Shown here: piece after piece, positions 15,275 to 19,784 of the stretch
How positions within the stretch are numbered: position 1 is the first letter of the stretch
How the letters are laid out: every line of letters starts with the position of its first letter
Origin: Clostridia bacterium
GTDB taxonomy: Bacteria > Bacillota > Clostridia > Peptostreptococcales > Anaerovoracaceae
Length of the DNA stretch: 19,784 bases
Assembly (NCBI GenBank): GCA_900754795.1
Contig: CAAEEA010000072.1
Coordinates: forward strand, 1 to 19,784
Reading direction: 5' to 3'
The notes under the pieces: generated by a model
The model's database searches: none
Seen by the model: the letters and a program-made list of their open reading frames with translations, nothing else
Told to the model about the DNA's origin: nothing
Translations under genes and position numbers: made by a program

Positions 15275-16066
15275 TTACCATCCGATCGAATCTATTATGA
15301 TTATGCAGTAATATACCATAGGCGCCGTAAAAAGTACGCTGTCGAACCTGTCAAGTATGCCGCCGTGACCCGGAATCAGATGACCGTAATCCTTGATTCC
15401 CATCTGCCTCTTGAATGCCGAAGCCGAAAGGTCTCCGAGCTGCGCGACGATACTGCCGAAAATGCCTATAGATACACACATGATCATTTCTTCAGGCAGT
15501 ACGAAATACCCGAAAACGCTGCAGAGCACAACGCTGCCGGCCACACCGCCCACAGCGCCTTCCACGCTTTTTTTAGGGCTCAGATGCGGACACAGTTTGT
15601 GCTTTCCGACGGCCATACCGGTGAAATATGCGAAAATATCCGTACCGAAAGCCGCCAGCGGTACCAGCCATATCAGAACCCTGTGGTCCGTCTGATCTAT
15701 AAGAACCATATGGAACGACAGGAACACGGCGTACATTATACCCATGAGAGTTGACGTCATATCAAGGAGTTTTCTCTCTTCGACATTAAATCCGTATATC
15801 ATGGCAGCTACCGTCACCAGGAATACCCATGCCGTCACAAGATACAAATTCCCGGGCGCGGCCGCTCCGATCACATATAAAACTGCGGCGGCGGTATAAG
15901 CCAGGGTATAAGCCGGACGGGCGCCCGCGGCTTCAAAGCCTTTGTAAAACTCTCTGACTCCCATGACGGCTATCGCCAGAGCAGCCGCCCACAGGAACCA
16001 TCCTCCCAGATAGACCACTATCAGCAGCGGCAGCATCACACATGCTGAAACAATCCTTGTTTTCAT
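15275..16066 (-). CDS. cdsA: Phosphatidate cytidylyltransferase (CDP-diglyceride synthase)
   Basis: The enzyme makes CDP-diacylglycerol from phosphatidate and CTP, the branch point of phospholipid synthesis. The 263-residue protein is strongly hydrophobic with several membrane segments. The C-terminal CDS signature is complete: SAFKR (216-220), then KDYGHLIPGHGGILDRFDS (225-243), with the preceding QLGDL aspartate. An AAGGAG site precedes the start. It follows uppS, as in most Bacillota. Confidence 0.96.
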   Translation of the reverse strand: MKTRIVSACVMLPLLIVVYLGGWFLWAAALAIAVMGVREFYKGFEAAGARPAYTLAYTAAAVLYVIGAAAPGNLYLVTAWVFLVTVAAMIYGFNVEERKLLDMTSTLMGIMYAVFLSFHMVLIDQTDHRVLIWLVPLAAFGTDIFAYFTGMAVGKHKLCPHLSPKKSVEGAVGGVAGSVVLCSVFGYFVLPEEMIMCVSIGIFGSIVAQLGDLSASAFKRQMGIKDYGHLIPGHGGILDRFDSVLFTAPMVYYCIIIIDSIGW

Positions 16067-16090
16067 ATTGCATAACTCCTTTTTCGTCGA

Positions 16091-16819
16091 TTATCTGCCG
16101 CCGAATCTGCGCTCCCGGCGGGTGTACTGCCTGACGATCTTTTCAAATTCGTCCGGTGTAAAATCCGGCCAGAGTAAGTCGCTGAAGGCGAACTCGCTGT
16201 AAGCGGCCTGCCAGAGCAGGAAATTGGATATGCGCTCCTCGCCGCTGGTTCTTATGATCAGGTCCGGATCCGGAATATATCCGTTCTCTTCTCCTGTATA
16301 AAGGAATCTTGATATCGTATCCTCATCTATATCATCTACGGACATGCGGCCGTTATCCACAAGACGGGCTATCTTTCGCGCGGCCCTTACCATTTCAAGG
16401 CGGCTGCCGTAATTCAGAGCGATATTAAAATGCAGACCGTCATTGTCTTTAGTCGTTTCAAGAGCCCGTTCTATGCTGCTGACCGCCGCACGCGGTATGC
16501 GGGTATAGTCGCCGAGTATGGCTACTTTGACATTGTTGTCGTTGAGTTCTTCCAGCTCGCTGGCGACATACTTTACAAGGAGACCGAAAATCCCGCCCAC
16601 TTCTTCGGCGGACCGCTTCCAGTTTTCGGTGGAAAAGGCATAGACGGTCAGGTATTTAATTCCGAGGACATCTGCCCTTTTTATTATCTCTTTCATGGCA
16701 AGCATACCGGCATTGTGACCGGCAAGCCTGCTGACTTTGTTCTTCTGCGCCCATCGCCCGTTGCCGTCCATGATCACGGCCACATGGCGCGGCATGAGTT
16801 CAGCATTTTTATCTGTCAT
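16091..16819 (-). CDS. uppS: Isoprenyl transferase (undecaprenyl diphosphate synthase)
   Basis: This cis-prenyltransferase makes the C55 lipid carrier precursor for peptidoglycan and wall polymers from FPP and IPP. The 242-residue protein has PRHVAVIMDGNGRWA (10-24) with catalytic Asp18, FSTENWKR, and the C-terminal substrate block RTSGEERISNFLLWQ. The start at 16819 is kept because only weak AAGGG-like sequence lies upstream and an internal ATG (16795) has no ribosome site. A strong hairpin lies between frr and this gene. Confidence 0.96.
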   Translation of the reverse strand: MTDKNAELMPRHVAVIMDGNGRWAQKNKVSRLAGHNAGMLAMKEIIKRADVLGIKYLTVYAFSTENWKRSAEEVGGIFGLLVKYVASELEELNDNNVKVAILGDYTRIPRAAVSSIERALETTKDNDGLHFNIALNYGSRLEMVRAARKIARLVDNGRMSVDDIDEDTISRFLYTGEENGYIPDPDLIIRTSGEERISNFLLWQAAYSEFAFSDLLWPDFTPDEFEKIVRQYTRRERRFGGR

Positions 16820-16847
16820 TTCTGCGTGTAATCCCTTTCATAAGCAA

Positions 16848-16872
16848 TGTGGCTGCCATGGTAGCAGCCACA
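16848..16872. other. Hairpin in the frr-uppS spacer
   Basis: TGTGGCTGC (16848-16856) and GCAGCCACA (16864-16872) form a perfect 9-bp stem with a 7-nt loop. On the coding (minus) strand no T-run follows, so it is unlikely to be a full terminator. It may stabilise the frr 3' end, mark an RNA processing site or tune uppS expression. Confidence 0.5.
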
Positions 16873-16884
16873 CCGTTGTAACAT

Positions 16885-17439
16885 CTATACTTCTAAAATT
16901 TCTTTTTCCTTAGCGGCTACGATATCGTCGATTTCTTTAACTGTCTTTTCGATAGATTTCTGGATATCGTCCAGAGCTTTTTTGAGCTCGTCCTCGGTTA
17001 TCTCGTGAGCCTTTTCTTTTTTCTTCAGGTGGTCGTTGGCGTCGCGCCTGAGGTTTCTCACGGCTATCTTGCTGTCTTCGCCCATTTTTTTAACCGTCTT
17101 GGTAAGCTCTTTTCTTCTCTCTTCAGTGACCTGCGGGATTACCAGCCTTATTGCCTTGCCGTCATTTGACGGGTTGATTCCGATGTTGGCGACATTTATG
17201 GCTTTTTCAATCTCACTTACCGATTTCGGGTCAAACGGTGAAATCAGCAGCGTCCTGGGATCCGGTACGGAAATATTCGCTATATTCTTTAAAGGCGTAG
17301 GCGTGCCGTAATAATCAACCATTACCTTGTCCAGCAGCGCCGGATTTGCTCTGCCCGCCCTTACGGTATTGAGGTCTTCTTTGAGGATAGATATGCTCTT
17401 TTTGCTCTTTTCTTCGAGATTCTTTTTAATGGTTTCCAT
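16885..17439 (-). CDS. frr: Ribosome recycling factor
   Basis: With EF-G it splits post-termination ribosomes. The 184-residue protein has typical length and the family pattern: LNTVRAGRANPALLDKV (23-39), YYGTPTPLKNIANISVPDPR (43-62), then the long helical tail with LTKTVKKMGEDSKIAVRNLRRD. AGGAGG overlaps the pyrH TAG stop 11 nt upstream, so expression is coupled to pyrH. Confidence 0.97.
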   Translation of the reverse strand: METIKKNLEEKSKKSISILKEDLNTVRAGRANPALLDKVMVDYYGTPTPLKNIANISVPDPRTLLISPFDPKSVSEIEKAINVANIGINPSNDGKAIRLVIPQVTEERRKELTKTVKKMGEDSKIAVRNLRRDANDHLKKKEKAHEITEDELKKALDDIQKSIEKTVKEIDDIVAAKEKEILEV

Positions 17440-17450
17440 CTTGTGGCCTC

Positions 17451-18161
17451 CTATTCGATTATTGTTCCTATATTCTCACCGAGAACAGCTCTCATGACAT
17501 TGCCTTCCTCGGCGATGGCAAATACGTGTATCTTTATGTGATTATCCTTACAAAGAGTAGCGGCGGTCAGATCCATGACCCGGAGATCTTTCTCAACCAC
17601 GTCCATGTGGCTGAGTCTGCTGTACCTCCTGGCATCAGGATAAACCGACGGGTCTTTGTCGTAGACGGCGTCTATATTTTTCGCAAGCAGTATAGCGTCC
17701 GCGTCCATCTCCGCCGCGCGAAGCGCCGCCGTGGTATCAGTGGAAAAAAACGGATTGCCGGTGCCGGCGCCGAAAATGACTATATCTCCGTGTTCAAGCT
17801 GGCTCAGGGCCTTGCGCCTCGCGTAAGGCTCGGCTATTTCTCTCATTTCGATGGAAGTCTGGACTCTCGTCGGAACTCCCAGCGCCAGAAAGGCGTCCTG
17901 CAAAGCCAGCGAGTTCATAACAGTAGCAAGCATTCCCATATAATCGGCCGTAGCCCTGTCCATATCCTTGCTGGTCCTGCCTCTCCAGAAATTTCCTCCG
18001 CCTACAACGATAGCCACCTGGACGCCGAGATCGTGTATCTGTTTGACCTCTCCGGCAACTTTTCGCGTCATGGCCTCGTTGATCCCGAAGTGCTGTTCGC
18101 CCGCCAGCGCTTCTCCGCTTATCTTGAGCAGCACTCTGTCATAAATCGGTTTAGGTTTCAT
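17451..18161 (-). CDS. pyrH: UMP kinase
   Basis: It phosphorylates UMP to UDP with ATP in pyrimidine nucleotide synthesis; bacterial PyrH is a hexamer of the amino-acid kinase fold. Visible motifs: KISGEAL (13-19), VVGGGNFWRG (53-62), FGAGTGNPFFSTDTTAALRA and KNIDAVYDKDP. At 236 residues the length is typical. It is the first gene of the operon and has GGGAGG 8 nt before its ATG. In many Bacillota rpsB-tsf lies just upstream; here an unrelated transporter gene and a separate promoter are found instead. Confidence 0.97.
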   Translation of the reverse strand: MKPKPIYDRVLLKISGEALAGEQHFGINEAMTRKVAGEVKQIHDLGVQVAIVVGGGNFWRGRTSKDMDRATADYMGMLATVMNSLALQDAFLALGVPTRVQTSIEMREIAEPYARRKALSQLEHGDIVIFGAGTGNPFFSTDTTAALRAAEMDADAILLAKNIDAVYDKDPSVYPDARRYSRLSHMDVVEKDLRVMDLTAATLCKDNHIKIHVFAIAEEGNVMRAVLGENIGTIIE

Positions 18162-18200
18162 GGTTTGCGCCTCCCGGATCTGTTTTATTTTATTTAAATT

Positions 18201-18229
18201 ATTATATCATATCTCCTACTGTAAGCCAA
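18201..18229 (-). promoter_or_regulatory. Sigma-A promoter of the pyrH-polC operon
   Basis: On the minus strand TTGGCT (18224-18229), a 17-nt spacer and a perfect TATAAT (18201-18206) lie about 40 bp before the pyrH start. No other clear promoter was noticed in the tightly packed cluster as far as polC, so this likely drives all eight genes. Confidence 0.7.
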
Positions 18230-18250
18230 AGTGTTTTTGCCTCTTAACGT

Positions 18251-18297
18251 GAAAAAAACAGCCCGCGTCATTCGCGTCCGCAAGACGCTTTTTTTGT
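18251..18297. terminator. Terminator of the ABC exporter gene
   Basis: Just past the stop of the leftward ABC gene, a GC-rich hairpin region with alternative stems (GCGTC/GACGC and CGCG/CGCG) is bounded by an A7 and a T7 run, so outer AAAAAAAGC...GCTGTTTTTTT can also pair. Read leftward it ends in GGGCTGTTTTTTT. The symmetry lets it work in both directions. Confidence 0.7.
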
Positions 18298-18298
18298 A

Positions 18299-19784
18299 TT
18301 ACTCTTTGAGCAGCTGAGCCTCATAAAGACGCGCGTATTTGCCTCCTTTGGCAAGAAGCCGGTCATGGGTCCCGGTTTCACTTATACGTCCGTCCTCTAT
18401 CAGCACTATCCTGTCGGCTTCTTTGATCGTGGCGAGCCTGTGGGCAATAATCAGAGTAGTCCTTCCCACCGAAAGCTCGGAGAAAGACTTCTGTATCTGC
18501 TGTTCGGTAATGCTGTCCAGGGCTGAAGTGGCCTCATCCAGGATGAGTACCGGCGGATTTTTAAGAAATATTCTGGCGATGGATATCCTCTGCTTCTGTC
18601 CGCCGGAAAGGAGCGTTCCCCTCTCTCCCACATAAGTGTCAAAGCCGTCTTCCATCTCCATTATGGAGTCGTATATCTCAGCGCGCTTGGCCGCCTCCAC
18701 CACTTCTTCATAAGACGCGCCCGGTTTGCCGTAGCGTATGTTTTCAAATATCGTGTCGGCAAACAGGAATACGTCCTGCTGCACAATACCTATGTTGCGG
18801 CGCAGGGAACTCTTTGAAATATTCCTTATGTCCACTCCGTCTATTGAAATGCTCCCGCCTTCCACGTCGTAAAACCTCGGTATGAGCTGACAGAGCGTAG
18901 TTTTGCCGCCTCCCGACGGTCCGACTATGGCTATGCACTCGCCTGCTTTTATATTCAGGGTCACATCTTTTAATACGTCCTGACCGCCGCCGTAACCGAA
19001 TTCCACATGACTGATATCAATCTCACCCTTTACATTCTCGAGTTCGACAGGATCATCAGCTTCTTTTACGGTCGGCTCAACACGCATTATCTCCGCAAAG
19101 CGTCTCAGGCCGGCTATTCCGTTAGTGAGTATCTCCGCCAGAGTAGCCAGTTTTCTTACCGGAGTCACAAAAGTCGTTATATATAGGGTAAAGGTTATAA
19201 GGTCAATATAGTTCAGATCCCCTTTCATTATCATAAAACCGCCGAAAGCGATCACCGCCACCTGCAAAATGCAGACGCAGAATTCAAGGGATCCGTTGAA
19301 ACGGCCCATAGCCTTGTAATAATCATTTTTAGAGTTTTTGTAAGTTTCATTGGAACGCTCAAAACGTTCATAATCCACATCCATATTGTCAAAAGCTTTG
19401 GATGTCTTCATTCCCGAAATCGTGGATTCAATATCAGCGTTGATGTCCGCCATACGCTGTTTAACTTTGCCGGAAGTTTCCACCATGCTGCGGCGGCATA
19501 CGATGACCACCAGCAGGAACAGAGGCAGCATGATCAGCACCAGCAGCGCAAGCTGCCATTGCACTGCAAACATCACAATGAGAGCGCCGACTATGGTGGC
19601 GATGGATATCAGCAGATCTTCCGGACCGTGATGAGCCAGCTCAGTGATCTCAAACAGATCCCCCGTAAGTCTGTTCATCAGCTTTCCCGTGCGGTTTCTA
19701 TCAAAAAACTCAAAATCCAGAGTCTGAAAATGCTGGTAAAGGTCTTCTCTTATGTCGGCTTCGACATAAATGCCGAAACGATGA
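18299..19784 (-). CDS. ABC exporter, fused membrane and ATPase domains (5' end outside window)
   Basis: About 494 residues are visible. The frame stays open to the window edge: upstream of the ATG at 19678 it reads REDLYQHFQTLDFEFFDRNR, a typical type I exporter segment, so that ATG is internal and the gene continues beyond 19784. Several membrane segments are followed by a full nucleotide-binding domain: Walker A GPSGGGKTT (18896-18922), Q-loop VQQD, signature LSGGQ (18596-18610), Walker B VLILDE (18533-18550) and H-loop IAHRL. It resembles homodimeric or heterodimeric multidrug/lipid exporters of the MsbA/LmrA/BmrA group; the substrate cannot be told. All catalytic motifs look intact in this half. 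Confidence 0.93.
   Translation of the reverse strand, partial: HRFGIYVEADIREDLYQHFQTLDFEFFDRNRTGKLMNRLTGDLFEITELAHHGPEDLLISIATIVGALIVMFAVQWQLALLVLIMLPLFLLVVIVCRRSMVETSGKVKQRMADINADIESTISGMKTSKAFDNMDVDYERFERSNETYKNSKNDYYKAMGRFNGSLEFCVCILQVAVIAFGGFMIMKGDLNYIDLITFTLYITTFVTPVRKLATLAEILTNGIAGLRRFAEIMRVEPTVKEADDPVELENVKGEIDISHVEFGYGGGQDVLKDVTLNIKAGECIAIVGPSGGGKTTLCQLIPRFYDVEGGSISIDGVDIRNISKSSLRRNIGIVQQDVFLFADTIFENIRYGKPGASYEEVVEAAKRAEIYDSIMEMEDGFDTYVGERGTLLSGGQKQRISIARIFLKNPPVLILDEATSALDSITEQQIQKSFSELSVGRTTLIIAHRLATIKEADRIVLIEDGRISETGTHDRLLAKGGKYARLYEAQLLKE

Noticed and set aside
18299..19678. The ABC protein starting at the ATG at 19678
   Set aside because: The same frame continues upstream with typical exporter sequence to the window edge, so the gene is cut by the window rather than truncated.

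Overview
The window comes from a Gram-positive anaerobe of the Bacillota, most likely a member of the Clostridia of moderate GC. The evidence is a PolC-type replicative polymerase, the conserved block pyrH-frr-uppS-cdsA-dxr-rseP-ispG-polC, a WalJ-type hydrolase next to rlmH, the MEP isoprenoid pathway (dxr, ispG) and strong AGGAGG ribosome binding sites. Nearly everything is on the minus strand; only rnhA is on plus. No mobile element, CRISPR array or tRNA was seen.

Layout from left to right. Positions 1-180 hold two tandem near-consensus sigma-A promoters that fire leftward out of the window, in an arrangement typical of rRNA operons. Positions 181-643 have no convincing gene but are rich in palindromes and short repeats. 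Positions 644-5890 form a four-gene minus-strand operon, transcribed from the right: a zinc-finger/HTH regulator, an M32 carboxypeptidase homologue whose HEXXH site is destroyed, an MFS transporter, and an S15 (PepX-like) hydrolase. Its promoter region (about 5942-5970) carries a palindrome between the -35 and -10 boxes. Positions 6061-7359 hold walJ-like and rlmH, followed by a terminator. The walJ-like gene diverges from rnhA (7472-8038, plus), which converges on polC across a shared hairpin.

Positions 8108-18161 are the housekeeping operon read leftward from a promoter at 18201-18229: UMP kinase, ribosome recycling factor, undecaprenyl diphosphate synthase, CDP-diglyceride synthase, DXP reductoisomerase, site-2 protease, HMBPP synthase and PolC. 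It combines pyrimidine supply, translation recycling, membrane lipid and isoprenoid synthesis, membrane proteolysis and chromosome replication. Positions 18299-19784 hold an ABC exporter subunit cut by the window edge, with its own terminator.

The main surprises are: (1) PolC lacks the DnaQ-type proofreading exonuclease that normally interrupts its PHP domain; (2) the M32 peptidase homologue has HSGGK in place of HEXXH but keeps the rest of the fold, and sits in an operon with a transporter and an intact PepX-like peptidase; (3) the repeat-rich spacer next to the apparent rRNA promoters.
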